Numbered from the stretch's first letter, positions 18,061 to 27,038 are shown. The stretch: DNA of 48,243 bases from Mesoaciditoga sp. (GCA_002878315.1 PNIW01000033.1:1-48243), one strand, 5' to 3'. Made by a program: numbers and translations. The notes: generated by a model not told the origin, from the sequence alone.

Positions 18061-18078
18061 TTTGACCTTCCAGTCAAA
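18061..18078. promoter_or_regulatory. Inverted repeat TTTGAC-N6-GTCAAA, candidate TetR operator
   Basis: Perfect 6-bp arms at 18061-18066 and 18073-18078 with a 6-nt spacer, the usual size of a TetR-family site. It covers the -35 of the prmA promoter and the predicted start of the tetR transcript, so a bound repressor would block both directions. Confidence 0.6.
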
Positions 18079-18091
18079 AAAATGATATCAT
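18062..18091 (+). promoter_or_regulatory. prmA promoter with extended -10
   Basis: TTGACC at 18062-18067, an 18-nt spacer, and TGA-TATCAT with the hexamer at 18086-18091. Predicted start is near 18098. The -10 lies in the palindrome ATGATATCAT (18082-18091) shared with the opposite promoter. Confidence 0.6.
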
Positions 18092-18110
18092 ATTTATTGT
18101 AAAAATTCAA
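18082..18110 (-). promoter_or_regulatory. tetR promoter with extended -10
   Basis: Read on the minus strand: TTGAAT (18110-18105), a 17-nt spacer, and TGA-TATCAT with the hexamer at 18087-18082. Predicted start is near 18075, inside the inverted repeat. It shares the palindromic -10 with the prmA promoter. Confidence 0.6.
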
Positions 18111-18131
18111 CTGGGAAATAAGGAGCGCAAA

Positions 18132-18929
18132 TTGGAAAGAAGGGCTCTTAAGTTCAGAGTAAAGAAAAATGAATCAGACCAGATCGCCGAATACTTGTAC
18201 GCAAAGGGATACTTCAATTTTTACTCCGAGTCGTTACCGGATGGAGAGGAAGAATATTTTCATCTTTTTTGTGACGAAGGAATCGATCTGTCTGAAATCG
18301 GCGTAGAATATGAGATTGAACTAATAAAGGATGAAGATTGGATAAAGAAATGGGCTGACAGTCTAAAGATAGTCGATATTGGAGAAGGACTTTACGTTAA
18401 TCCAAATCCAGATAAATTCAAAGATCCGGATGGCATAACTGTCAGGGTAATACCCGGAATGGCCTTTGGAACAGGAGAGCATGAGAGTACAAAGATAGCG
18501 ATAAGATTTCTCAAAAAAGTTGTGAAGCCCGGATCGAGTGTATGCGACGTTGGATGCGGAAGCGGTATCCTTTCGGCCTTTGCAGTAAAACTCGGTGCCA
18601 CAAGGGTGTTGGCATTAGATGTGGACAGGCTCGCAATCTCTCAGGCACTGGAAACTGCCCGGATAAATGATGTTTATTACGAGGTAAGACAAAACGATCT
18701 TTTAAATGGCATCGATGAAAAGTTTGACGTTATCGTCGCGAATCTTTATTACGATCTTGTCATAAAGATGATTGATTCCATTCCGGCCGGTACATATTTT
18801 GTGGTTTCTGGCATAGACAAATCTCACGAAAAAGCACTCGAGGATTTTTACATTAAGAAGGGATTCAAGATGGTGGGTAAAGATTGTGAAAATTCATGGT
18901 GCGGTTTTATCTGGAGGAGGGAAGCATGA
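18132..18929 (+). CDS. prmA: Ribosomal protein L11 methyltransferase
   Basis: SAM-dependent trimethylation of ribosomal protein L11. The N-terminal substrate-recognition domain (about 1-75) precedes the methyltransferase fold. Signatures are GMAFGTGEHEST (conserved in PrmA), SAM-binding CDVGCGSGILS, and VIVANLYYDL in place of the usual NI(L) motif. At 265 residues it is slightly short. It starts at TTG 18132, with AAGGAG 6 nt upstream, and its stop overlaps the next gene by ATGA. Confidence 0.93.
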   Translation: MERRALKFRVKKNESDQIAEYLYAKGYFNFYSESLPDGEEEYFHLFCDEGIDLSEIGVEYEIELIKDEDWIKKWADSLKIVDIGEGLYVNPNPDKFKDPDGITVRVIPGMAFGTGEHESTKIAIRFLKKVVKPGSSVCDVGCGSGILSAFAVKLGATRVLALDVDRLAISQALETARINDVYYEVRQNDLLNGIDEKFDVIVANLYYDLVIKMIDSIPAGTYFVVSGIDKSHEKALEDFYIKKGFKMVGKDCENSWCGFIWRREA

Positions 18930-19729
18930 AAAAGTTTATCGTGATTTTGATTTTTGGGTTAACAGGAGTAATAGCCTTCGCATCTAATTCTTTAAAAATC
19001 TTCCCGTTTTTTGGCACACAATGGACGACTTCTTATTCTCAGGAGATGGGAAACGTTATTTTTCTCGAATCAATCGGAACAACGGGTGTCTTTGGGGCAG
19101 TTGGCTTTTCAAAGACGTTTATAGATAGACAAAAGGTCGGTTTTATAGATTTGATGGTCGGTAAAACTAAATACGTTGCCGCTTTGGGATTCGATCTTAG
19201 CCCTCTCGAGCCGGTCGGATATTTTCAATACGAGACAATGAGAACGATGGCACCGATCTTTTACGATCTGAATTTAGAACTCGGAAATTATGCACTCGGT
19301 AATTTTGGTGTGGATTTGACCGGCAGAACGCAGTTTGTCTTTTCTAATTTTTCATTCTACGCGCAAACACATTTTTATCTTGTTTTTCAATCTGATTTTC
19401 AGGGTATGGCAAATATCGATCTTTCCTATAATCCATTGAAGATGTCTTTCCTGACGACAAATGAGATTGGAAATCTATATTTTCTTACAGGCGGATTAGA
19501 ACTCAGAAATCTTGGGGTATCTTTAGATGCCGGGGCCTCGTACAATGAAAAAGGATTTGCTCCAGCGATAGGATTATCCTCTTCATCTTCAACTATGGGA
19601 AGCAACTGGTTTTTGAAGGCTTCATTTTCGCAATACGGTCCTTCGCTTTACACGATCTTTGTGAATGGAGAAAATGAATTGACTTTTGGGTACAATCAGG
19701 GGGCGGTATATTTATCCGTTGAAAACTAA
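18926..19729 (+). CDS. Secreted beta-rich protein, possible outer-membrane (toga) component
   Basis: I do not recognise a named family. The start at ATG 18926 follows GGAGGAGG. A Sec-type signal is visible (MKKFIVILIFG then a hydrophobic run to AFASN near residue 22). The mature part is rich in aromatic and alternating polar/hydrophobic residues with many glycines and serines and no cysteines, as expected for amphipathic beta strands. It shares the strand motif NELTFGYNQGAVY with NELSFAYDRGTYF in the protein at 38016, so the two may be distant relatives. It lies between prmA and hemW, which gives no functional hint. Confidence 0.6.
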   Translation: MKKFIVILIFGLTGVIAFASNSLKIFPFFGTQWTTSYSQEMGNVIFLESIGTTGVFGAVGFSKTFIDRQKVGFIDLMVGKTKYVAALGFDLSPLEPVGYFQYETMRTMAPIFYDLNLELGNYALGNFGVDLTGRTQFVFSNFSFYAQTHFYLVFQSDFQGMANIDLSYNPLKMSFLTTNEIGNLYFLTGGLELRNLGVSLDAGASYNEKGFAPAIGLSSSSSTMGSNWFLKASFSQYGPSLYTIFVNGENELTFGYNQGAVYLSVEN

Positions 19730-20837
19730 AACCTCTTTGTATGTTCATGTACCGTTTTGTTCGAGAAAGTGCGTGTATTGTGATTTCACGTCCGTTGTGA
19801 ACGACAAGCTCATTTCCTCCTACTTTGAGGCGATTGAAAAGGAGGTAGATCTTATCTCCTCTTACACGGAGCCTGTGATCTTTACCATATATTTTGGAGG
19901 GGGTACTCCAAGCCATGTGAATGTTGATTATATTTCAAAATTGATGAAAAAAATAGAATCAGCCTTTGAAATAAATGCGCAGGAGATAACCTTAGAAATG
20001 AATCCAGAAGATGTAACAGATGAAAAATGCCGTCAGTTGAAATTCTTCGGCGTTAACAGAATAAGCCTTGGACTTCAGAGCAGTTCAAATGAAATTTTGA
20101 GAGTTATAGGAAGACCCTATACTCTCGAGAATTTTTTGAAAAGATATGATACCGTCAGAAAGCACTTTGACAACGTCAATATCGATCTTATTTACAATCT
20201 TCCGTTTGAAAGACTTTCAGATGTTGAATCAGATTTGAGAATAATAGAAAAGACGAAACCGGACCATGTCTCGTTTTACGAACTTGAATTGCACGAAGAA
20301 ACTCCGCTCTATTCCATGGTAAATGCCGGTGTTGCTAAATTACCGTCTGAAGAAGTATCTGAAATGATGTATGATACCATAATCGACGGCCTTGAAGATC
20401 TTGGCTACAAAAGGTACGAATTGAGTTCGTGGACTTTAGAAAAGCCATCGATCCACAACATCAACTACTGGCAAAACGGTCAATATATTGGCATAGGCGT
20501 CTCTGCCGGAAGTCATATCGGAACGGAAAGGTCGGTAAATCTTTCAGATATAAATGAATATCTTTCAAAGATAAGATCGAATTTGCTCCCGCGAGAATAT
20601 CATAAAAACAACACTCTCGAAGAAGAGATAGCCGAAACTATTTTTATGGGCTTAAGGCTTGCCATCGGGATAAATGAGAAAGATTTAAGGGCAAAATTTG
20701 GATCTGAACTTACTGAGATCTACCTCGGAAAATTAGATAAATTCAAAGAATACTTTCTTGAAAACAAGGATGGTTTTCTGAGATTCACAAAAGATGGGAT
20801 GAAATTTTCTGCTCTTGTCCTTTCGGAATTAGTTTGA
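19722..20837 (+). CDS. hemW: HemW-like radical SAM protein (heme chaperone)
   Basis: HemN-family radical SAM protein. The cluster motif CSRKCVYCDF lies near residue 12, with GGGTPSH and an NPEDVTDEKC stretch after it. The HNINYWQNG(Q)YIGIGVSAGSH region is typical of HemW rather than true coproporphyrinogen dehydrogenase HemN, and the longer HemN N-terminal region is absent. HemW proteins bind and deliver heme; which acceptor is used here is unknown. The start codon is uncertain: TTG 19722 fits the family but has a distant GGGGG; an upstream TTG at 19686 lacks a Shine-Dalgarno. It overlaps the convergent cyclase gene by 9 nt. Confidence 0.85.
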   Translation, partial: KTKTSLYVHVPFCSRKCVYCDFTSVVNDKLISSYFEAIEKEVDLISSYTEPVIFTIYFGGGTPSHVNVDYISKLMKKIESAFEINAQEITLEMNPEDVTDEKCRQLKFFGVNRISLGLQSSSNEILRVIGRPYTLENFLKRYDTVRKHFDNVNIDLIYNLPFERLSDVESDLRIIEKTKPDHVSFYELELHEETPLYSMVNAGVAKLPSEEVSEMMYDTIIDGLEDLGYKRYELSSWTLEKPSIHNINYWQNGQYIGIGVSAGSHIGTERSVNLSDINEYLSKIRSNLLPREYHKNNTLEEEIAETIFMGLRLAIGINEKDLRAKFGSELTEIYLGKLDKFKEYFLENKDGFLRFTKDGMKFSALVLSELV

Positions 20838-22514
20838 AAAGGAGACTTGATTTTTCCCTCGCATTTTGGCCAGATAAAGTGCTCTGTCGGCAGAGGCCAC
20901 TATACCGTTAGAACTCAACGAATCTACAGGATACGCGGCGATGCCTATGCTTATGGTTATCTTGACCGGAGGATTTCCTTGCGCTACAGATATGCGCAAA
21001 CGCTCGGCTATAGTTCTCGCGGTTGTCTTGTCTATGTCATTCAATATAACTGAAAATTCGTCTCCTCCGTATCTCGCCGCAATATCGCCATGTCTTATCG
21101 AATTTTTTATCTTGTCGGCAAGGTATTCTATGATTAAGTCTCCCATCTGGTGGCCGTAAGAATCATTTATAAGTTTAAAATCGTCTATGTCCATCATAAG
21201 AAGCGCGAATTTTCCATTGCTTTTAACGAATTTATCGAGTCTATTGTAAAATTCGGTGTGATTGTAAAGGCCCGTTTGCTGATCGCGAATGGCTTTCTCC
21301 TGAAGTATTTCGAATTCGCTCGAATTTTCGAGCGCTATCAATACCTGATTGGCAAAGATCTCGAGGATCGTTACGTCCTCTATCTTTGGCCTTTTACCGC
21401 TTACAGGCTTATCCGGGGAGATATAGGCTATCATCCTTCCTGATTTATCGTATATCGGGACCCATAGGAGATCCCTGTCTTTCCAACTATCTATATCTTT
21501 TACGTCGTACTTTCCGACATAGACCATCTCGTCTGGAAGACTTACATTTGCCTCTTCAGGGATAAAATACGAGTGCGAGATCTTGAATTCATCTCTCATA
21601 AGGCTTTTGACAAATGAAAGTGTTGGCGGATTTTGACGGAGCCGTTGAAAATCTTTTTCAGAAATTCCAGCGTAGGCTATCCTGTCGATACTCCCATCGG
21701 GCTTTACAAGGCTTACAAGTGCGTATTCCCACCCAAGATCTTTCTGAATTATGGATGCAACCTTCATCATGAGATCTACAAGTGGAACATTCGATTTGAG
21801 CATTTCAGAAACTTCGAGTACGCGCTTGAGTTGATTCACATTTTTAGAAAGCGCGTCTCTTTCTCTTTCGAGTTCTATCCTCGCATTGCTCTCGACAGAT
21901 AACAAATATGTTAGAAGAATTGGAAAGAGAAGGGTGTATATAATGAAATATGTGATATAACCGCTTGAAAAGTAAATAAAATATGTCATCGGAAGGGCAA
22001 GCGAGAAAACGCCACTTTCTAACGAAAGATATTTCAAAGATGTTTTTAAGTCTTTGTATCTGCCGTAGTAATAATAGAGAAAGAGATCGACAAGGATGAA
22101 ATTTATGATTTTAAAGACAAAAAAGGCAAGTATTATTCCCCAAACGCTGATGCCGAGATAATTTAGAGCAAAGCCAGCAGTCGAATACGCGATCGCGTAC
22201 TGGACCCCGCCATAAATTCTGCGCGGTATGTCCACATTTGCATACTGAAAGAGGACAATCAAATAGACCATGATAGACGTAATAATGGGCCCGAAAAGGA
22301 CAAGCATCGGAAAAAGAAAGAAAAAACTCAAAGACACAGAAAATTTTCCAAATCTTATTACACCGAAAGAATGGCTTACGTAAGAGGCCGCAAGCAGAAT
22401 GAAGAAGATCAAAAGATCGTCTTTTCTGCTTACCGACCCGTTAATCAAAAGGAGGATATAGAAAAGATTGAGAATTAAAATCGAGAAAATGAGGAAGTCT
22501 CTTTTATCCTTCAT
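20829..22514 (-). CDS. Membrane-bound diguanylate cyclase (7TM-like, GAF, GGDEF)
   Basis: Synthesises cyclic di-GMP. The first roughly 200 residues hold six or more hydrophobic helices, followed by a coiled-coil-like linker (ERERDALSKNVNQLKR). A GAF domain spans about 230-385, and a GGDEF domain reaches the C terminus. The active-site motif RYGGDEF is intact (GGDEF at about 483-487). The inhibitory I-site is present as RHGD, five residues upstream, so product feedback is expected. The start is taken at ATG 22514, overlapping the pepC stop; the longer reading from 22547 is unlikely. A complementary HD-GYP enzyme is encoded at 41755. Confidence 0.93.
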   Translation of the reverse strand: MKDKRDFLIFSILILNLFYILLLINGSVSRKDDLLIFFILLAASYVSHSFGVIRFGKFSVSLSFFFLFPMLVLFGPIITSIMVYLIVLFQYANVDIPRRIYGGVQYAIAYSTAGFALNYLGISVWGIILAFFVFKIINFILVDLFLYYYYGRYKDLKTSLKYLSLESGVFSLALPMTYFIYFSSGYITYFIIYTLLFPILLTYLLSVESNARIELERERDALSKNVNQLKRVLEVSEMLKSNVPLVDLMMKVASIIQKDLGWEYALVSLVKPDGSIDRIAYAGISEKDFQRLRQNPPTLSFVKSLMRDEFKISHSYFIPEEANVSLPDEMVYVGKYDVKDIDSWKDRDLLWVPIYDKSGRMIAYISPDKPVSGKRPKIEDVTILEIFANQVLIALENSSEFEILQEKAIRDQQTGLYNHTEFYNRLDKFVKSNGKFALLMMDIDDFKLINDSYGHQMGDLIIEYLADKIKNSIRHGDIAARYGGDEFSVILNDIDKTTARTIAERLRISVAQGNPPVKITISIGIAAYPVDSLSSNGIVASADRALYLAKMRGKNQVSFSN

Positions 22515-23845
22515 CTTGCAAATGCAACGGATCCCATCGGATCCCATGGAGGAAGGACGACTGGCTTTTCCTTTAGAGATTGCTTCATCTCTTTGGAAAG
22601 GTATTTTTTGTCGACGACTATTTCGTAGACGTATTGATCAAACCAGGAGTCGCTCATTATGAAATATCCCTTGTCTCCTATCTGATCGCCCCAACTGTTT
22701 TCAACTTTCCATTTCATGATCCTGCCTTCGCTGTTTATATCGATTCCCGTAAAAACCATCGCGTGCGTCATGAGGCTATCGCCATAATCCAGACGGCTTG
22801 CCTTATCGAATACGAATTTTGTCCCGTAAAGTTTTTCGAAGTCATATATCTCTGTGTCGAGGATTCCTTTTTCTCTTTCCATCATCTTTCCAACGTCAGC
22901 GGTGAACCATGTAAGGTTCCCATCCAAAATAGCCTTTTTTGCCATCTCTTTGAAGTCTTTAAGATCAAGGTTCAGATACGTTATACCCTTCCCTCCGATG
23001 ACATTTCCAAGGTACTGAACTGTATATGTTTTCATAAATTGTTTGTCAGGCGTCGGGCAATTTATTATGCTTACGGTATCCTCGAGTGGGAATCCGAATT
23101 CTTTGTAAAATTCTACCGGCGTTATATTCTCTATTCTGTGGAAATTTCCATCTCTGTCTTTATACTCGTAATCAAAAGTTTGAGGAGGAAGGCCCATATT
23201 TATCGAAAGAATCCTGTATATCTCATCAAGCATTTCGATTTTCTTCGACTGGATACGCTTTTCAGTCTCTTTTTTCTCAACCATCGTTCTCAAAACCATC
23301 GCATCTTCTCTCAACTTTGTGTTGAGCAATTTGTTCATGGTTTCCGAATCACTCGTCTGGAAACTCTCATCCATCAATTCTTTTGGAAGGATTCCATACT
23401 TCTCTACGAGATCGACAAACATTCCCCACTGTCCGCCATCTTCGACAGGTTTTGAAAGAAGCCACATTACAAGTCGACCATGAAGATCTTCCTTTGCGGT
23501 CTCGATTATGCTTTCGAGAAAGTAATTCGCTTTTTCAAGTTTATCGTAAAACATCTGGTAACTCTGAGAAAGTTCAAAATTTTCAAGATTCAATTTATCC
23601 GCGACGCTCTCTCTTAAAAGATTAAGGCCTGCGAACATCCAGCATCTTCCACTCTTCTTTTGATTTGTAACGCCTCTTGTCTTTATCTCATTCGAAAAGA
23701 CCCTGTTCATGCTTTGAACATGAAGCCTGTTAAGGGCCGCGGTGTTGATAGCGCAGTTCGAAGCCGCATTCATTGCGACCATGTTCTTTTCGGAAGATTC
23801 AAAATTTTCTCTGAACTGTTTTAAGTGTTCAAGACTTATTTTCAA
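22511..23845 (-). CDS. pepC: Aminopeptidase C (bleomycin hydrolase family, C1B)
   Basis: Cytosolic papain-fold aminopeptidase that usually forms a hexameric barrel. The catalytic cysteine is C68 in KKSGRCWMFAGLN, the histidine is in DSLMTHAMVFTG, and the asparagine is in KVENSWGDQ. The C-terminal extension that enters the active site and gives aminopeptidase action is present. Length of 444 residues is normal. It starts at TTG 23845 after AAAGGAGAGG. The start of the downstream cyclase overlaps its stop (ATGA), so protease and cyclase are probably co-expressed. Confidence 0.95.
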   Translation of the reverse strand: MKISLEHLKQFRENFESSEKNMVAMNAASNCAINTAALNRLHVQSMNRVFSNEIKTRGVTNQKKSGRCWMFAGLNLLRESVADKLNLENFELSQSYQMFYDKLEKANYFLESIIETAKEDLHGRLVMWLLSKPVEDGGQWGMFVDLVEKYGILPKELMDESFQTSDSETMNKLLNTKLREDAMVLRTMVEKKETEKRIQSKKIEMLDEIYRILSINMGLPPQTFDYEYKDRDGNFHRIENITPVEFYKEFGFPLEDTVSIINCPTPDKQFMKTYTVQYLGNVIGGKGITYLNLDLKDFKEMAKKAILDGNLTWFTADVGKMMEREKGILDTEIYDFEKLYGTKFVFDKASRLDYGDSLMTHAMVFTGIDINSEGRIMKWKVENSWGDQIGDKGYFIMSDSWFDQYVYEIVVDKKYLSKEMKQSLKEKPVVLPPWDPMGSVAFAR

Positions 23846-23910
23846 ATCGATCCTCTCCTTTCAGGTTTACTTTTATTCTATAACAAATTCATTGTAAATC
23901 GAATAAGTAT

Positions 23911-24561
23911 TTATACTTCCATTACCTTGAGATCTTTGGAAATTATCAAAGAGGCCTCCGTTGATTTCAATACATCCTCGAGTGTTACCTCAGGAGATAT
24001 CTCTTTCAAAATGAGTCCTTCCTTTGACGGCTCTATGACGGCCATCTCTGTAACGATTAGATCGACTCTTCTTATAGACGTTAAAGGCAGAGTACATCTT
24101 TTGACTATCTTTGGCTCTCCCTTTGTCGTGTGAGTCATAGCGACGATGACACGTTTTGCACCTGTTACAAGATCCATCGCGCCACCCATCCCTGGAATCA
24201 TCTTTCCGGGAACCATCCAGTTTGCAAGATGACCCTCCTCGTCGACCTGCAAACCTCCAAGAACTGTGAGATCGAGGTGCCCTCCCCTTATTATCCCAAA
24301 AGAAAGAGCGCTATCAAAGCAAGCCGCGCCGGGAATCGCACCCACATAATTCGCGCCTGCATTTGTAAGGTCGGGGTGTTCGAGTCCTTCTTCTGGAAGT
24401 GGACTCATTCCTATTATTCCGTTTTCTGACTGAAAAAGTACTTTTATATCCTTCGGAATGTAATCTACAACAAGTGTAGGGATTCCTATTCCGAGATTTA
24501 CAAGTTGGCCATTTTTAAGTTCTTTTGCGACTCTTTTGGCTATTATGAACTTTGGATCCAT
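23911..24561 (-). CDS. 3-oxoacid-type CoA transferase subunit B
   Basis: Beta subunit of a class I CoA transferase (ScoB/AtoA family). The catalytic glutamate is E46 in QSENGIIGM, after the GIGIPT nucleotide loop. It carries the usual GGHLDLTVLGGLQVD and MVPGKMIPGMGGAMDL segments. Two in-frame ATGs (24564, 24561) follow AGGTGA; I use 24561, which gives the usual MDPK start. It works with the neighbouring A subunit. The acyl substrate (acetoacetate, butyrate, succinate) cannot be read from sequence. Confidence 0.93.
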   Translation of the reverse strand: MDPKFIIAKRVAKELKNGQLVNLGIGIPTLVVDYIPKDIKVLFQSENGIIGMSPLPEEGLEHPDLTNAGANYVGAIPGAACFDSALSFGIIRGGHLDLTVLGGLQVDEEGHLANWMVPGKMIPGMGGAMDLVTGAKRVIVAMTHTTKGEPKIVKRCTLPLTSIRRVDLIVTEMAVIEPSKEGLILKEISPEVTLEDVLKSTEASLIISKDLKVMEV

Positions 24562-24566
24562 CATTC

Positions 24567-25214
24567 TCACCTGCTCTTTACTATGTAATCTATAAAAATG
24601 CCCGGTGTGTGAACCTCGTCCGGGGATATAGTTCCAACTGGCAATATTTCTTCTACTTCTGCGATCACTGTTGAGGCGGCCGTTGCCATTATAGGATTGA
24701 AATTTCTTGCCGTCAAAGAATAGACAAGATTTCCGTTACAATCAGACCTTTTGGCTTTTATGATCGCGAAATCGGCCTTCAATGGAAGTTCAAGCATGTA
24801 ATCTTTTCCTTCTATGTTCATTATTTGCTTGCCTTCTGCGATTATCGTTCCTACGCCAGTCGGGGTCAAAATTCCTCCAAGTCCAAGTCCTCCCGCTCTT
24901 ATCTTTTCAACAAGCGTTCCCTGTGGAACGAGTTCTACCTCGAGAAATCTTTCTATCATCTGCTTTTGTGTTTCTGGATTTGTCCCGATGTGGGAAACGA
25001 TAACTTTCTTTGCGAGTTTATTCACGATAATTTTTCCCACTCCTTTATCGGGAAAGGCCGTGTCGTTGGCTATAATCGTCAGATTAGATCTTTTCTGCTT
25101 TATGATTTCATCTATCAATGTATTCGGAGAGCCAACCCCTAAAAATCCTCCAATCATCACAATTGCACCGTCAGGAATCATTTTAATGGCCTCTTCAACG
25201 TTTAAAAGGCGCAC
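24567..25214 (-). CDS. 3-oxoacid-type CoA transferase subunit A
   Basis: Alpha subunit of the same class I CoA transferase (ScoA/AtoD family). Motifs are [15 protein letters not shown] near residue 15 and the [16 protein letters not shown] segment near 110. It starts at GTG 25214, with GGAGGAG 6 nt upstream, giving 215 residues, the usual size. A longer reading from 25301 adds an atypical 29-residue leader that also contains a TATAAT. With the B subunit it forms a two-gene minus-strand operon, divergent from htrA. Confidence 0.93.
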   Translation of the reverse strand: MRLLNVEEAIKMIPDGAIVMIGGFLGVGSPNTLIDEIIKQKRSNLTIIANDTAFPDKGVGKIIVNKLAKKVIVSHIGTNPETQKQMIERFLEVELVPQGTLVEKIRAGGLGLGGILTPTGVGTIIAEGKQIMNIEGKDYMLELPLKADFAIIKAKRSDCNGNLVYSLTARNFNPIMATAASTVIAEVEEILPVGTISPDEVHTPGIFIDYIVKSR

Positions 25215-25266
25215 CGCGATCTCCTCCTCTTTGTTTTTTGAAGTTTCGTTTTCTGAATTTTTAAAT

Positions 25267-25272
25267 ATTATA
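25267..25272 (-). promoter_or_regulatory. Possible -10 element for the CoA transferase operon
   Basis: TATAAT on the minus strand about 53 nt upstream of the chosen GTG. No good -35 is seen at 16-18 nt, so this is tentative. Confidence 0.35.
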
Positions 25273-25383
25273 TACCGAATGAAGTCTAAATTCCGAATCA
25301 TAATTTCAACAAAGTCTTATCCTTGAACAAGTAAATTCGTTTTTCGTCTAAAAAGTGAAAGAGTCTTTAGGAGGTGCGTAGAT

Positions 25384-26808
25384 GTGAAAAAGTTTAAAGT
25401 TTTAGTTGTGATGACCCTAATGATCGCAATCGTAAGTGCCTTTGCCTATGCGGCAGATACTTCAGCCGCAACATCAACAGCGCAGCCTTACGGTTACTTG
25501 AATCCTGACGTTGTAAGTCCAGTGATAGCAGTGGCAAAGGCAGTATCGCCGGCAGTCGTAAGAATAGTTGCCACTCAGACGGTGGCCATTTCGAATCCGC
25601 TTGACCCGTTCTTCAGACAATTCTTTGGCATAACACCGCAACCTCAGCAACAACAAGAGGAAAGCGATCTTGGATCGGGAATAATATTTAATTCTGAAGG
25701 TTACGTAGTGACGAATTATCACGTTGTTGGAAATGCCAAAACAGTCCAGGTAACACTGCTTAGCGGTAAAACTTACACCGGTAAGGTAATCGGTGGCGAT
25801 CCTACAAATGATCTTGCCGTCGTTAAAATAGAAGCACCTGCAGGAACGGTTTTCCCGACGGCGGTGCTTGGAAATTCAGATGATATTCAGGTTGGCGAAT
25901 ATGTAGTTGCGATAGGCAATCCATTTGGTCTTGATTATACCGTAACATCCGGCATAGTAAGCGCAATAAACAGAAAGGTTCCGAAACCAAATCCTTCCGG
26001 TAATGGATACAGTGGATATTACTACAACATGATTCAAACAGATGCTCCGATAAATCCAGGTAACAGTGGTGGCCCTCTCGTTGACATCCATGGCAGGGTT
26101 ATAGGTATAAATACGGCCATAATCTCTCCTTCTCAGGGACAAGGCGTTGGATTTGCCATACCTATAAATACCGTTAAAACTCTTATAAATAGACTTATTC
26201 AGGGCAAAGGTCCCGGTTATTTGGGAATTCAGGTTACCGATCTGACACCAGCGCTTGCGCAAAGCCTCGGAATAAACATAGATTCTGGAGCCCTTGTGGT
26301 AAGTGTTTATCCAAATTCTGGAGCGGCTAAGGCCGGTCTTAAGATAAAGGATGTCATAGTAGAGGTAAACGGAGTTAAGATAACTGGAGCAGACAAACTC
26401 GTGAGCGTTATAAGTGAGTATGCTCCTGGAGATACCGTCAATCTTAAAGTGTACAGAGATGGAAAGTATATCAATTTTAACGTTACACTTTCATCCCAAA
26501 GCGTATTTGAAAACACGAATGTTTACAACGCAAATGGTTTCACAGTTGCGAATATAACTCCAGCCTACGCGGCCCAGTATTCAATTCCATCAGGAGTCAC
26601 TGGAGTGGTAGTTACATCTGTCGATCCGAATAGCAACGCGGCGATGGCAGGGCTTGAAGTTGGCGATGTTATAACTTCTGTAAACAATCAGAAGATAAAT
26701 TCTGTTCAGGACTTCTCGAAAGTTTATCAGAGCATACCATCTGGCGGAACTGTAACCATGGTTATTTATTCTCAGGGTATGGAAATGCTTGCGATATTTG
26801 GAAAGTGA
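25384..26808 (+). CDS. HtrA/DegP-like periplasmic serine protease with two PDZ domains
   Basis: Envelope protein-quality protease. It has a Sec signal peptide (residues 1 to about 23, ending AYA). A trypsin-like domain follows with the triad H113 (TNYHVV), D143 (NDLAVV) and S228 (NPGNSGGP). Two PDZ domains come next, at about 275-375 and 385-470. The linker after the signal is Gln/Pro-rich. It starts at GTG 25384, 7 nt after AGGAGGTG; the overlapping ATG at 25382 is followed directly by a stop. A weak promoter (TTGAAC 25323-25328, 18 nt, TCTAAA) is possible. Monocistronic, closed by a strong hairpin. Confidence 0.96.
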   Translation: MKKFKVLVVMTLMIAIVSAFAYAADTSAATSTAQPYGYLNPDVVSPVIAVAKAVSPAVVRIVATQTVAISNPLDPFFRQFFGITPQPQQQQEESDLGSGIIFNSEGYVVTNYHVVGNAKTVQVTLLSGKTYTGKVIGGDPTNDLAVVKIEAPAGTVFPTAVLGNSDDIQVGEYVVAIGNPFGLDYTVTSGIVSAINRKVPKPNPSGNGYSGYYYNMIQTDAPINPGNSGGPLVDIHGRVIGINTAIISPSQGQGVGFAIPINTVKTLINRLIQGKGPGYLGIQVTDLTPALAQSLGINIDSGALVVSVYPNSGAAKAGLKIKDVIVEVNGVKITGADKLVSVISEYAPGDTVNLKVYRDGKYINFNVTLSSQSVFENTNVYNANGFTVANITPAYAAQYSIPSGVTGVVVTSVDPNSNAAMAGLEVGDVITSVNNQKINSVQDFSKVYQSIPSGGTVTMVIYSQGMEMLAIFGK

Positions 26809-26830
26809 TCTTCCAATCCCTCCCCCTAAA

Positions 26831-26858
26831 AAATAACTCCACGAAAGTGGAGTTATTT
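26831..26858. terminator. Bidirectional intrinsic terminator
   Basis: Perfect 12-bp stem (AAATAACTCCAC and its complement) closed by a GAAA tetraloop. There is an A tract on the left and a T tract on the right, so it can stop transcription of htrA (plus) and of the rubredoxin operon (minus). Confidence 0.9.
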
Positions 26859-26864
26859 TATATT

Positions 26865-27038
26865 TCAATCTATTGGTTCAAAGGCGTCCTTTGGAGCACC
26901 GCAATCTGGACAAACCCAGTCGTCAGGCAACTTTGAAAAAGGTGTCCCCGGTTTGATGCCGTTATCTGGATCTCCTTTTTTTGGATCATAAACATACCCA
27001 CAAACCGTGCAAACATAACTTCTCATATCTTCTGCCAT
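26865..27038 (-). CDS. Rubredoxin
   Basis: Small mononuclear iron electron carrier. Two knuckles, [10 protein letters not shown] near residue 12 and [12 protein letters not shown] near 45, supply the four cysteine ligands, with the usual DDWVCP aromatic core. ATG 27038 is preferred because GAGGGAG is 9 nt upstream; ATG 27047 overlaps the previous stop but sits against the Shine-Dalgarno. Third gene of an Rrf2-regulator operon. In anaerobes rubredoxin feeds peroxide and oxygen reductases, which fits the regulator. Confidence 0.96.
   Translation of the reverse strand: MAEDMRSYVCTVCGYVYDPKKGDPDNGIKPGTPFSKLPDDWVCPDCGAPKDAFEPID

Noticed and set aside
22580-23455. Long antisense open frame (about 290 codons) opposite pepC
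   Set aside because: The pepC frame has all catalytic residues and family length; the antisense frame is low-complexity hydrophobic/aromatic and overlaps completely.
24814-25326. Antisense open frame opposite the CoA transferase A subunit
   Set aside because: It is a shadow of a well-conserved gene with no ribosome binding site or recognisable domain.
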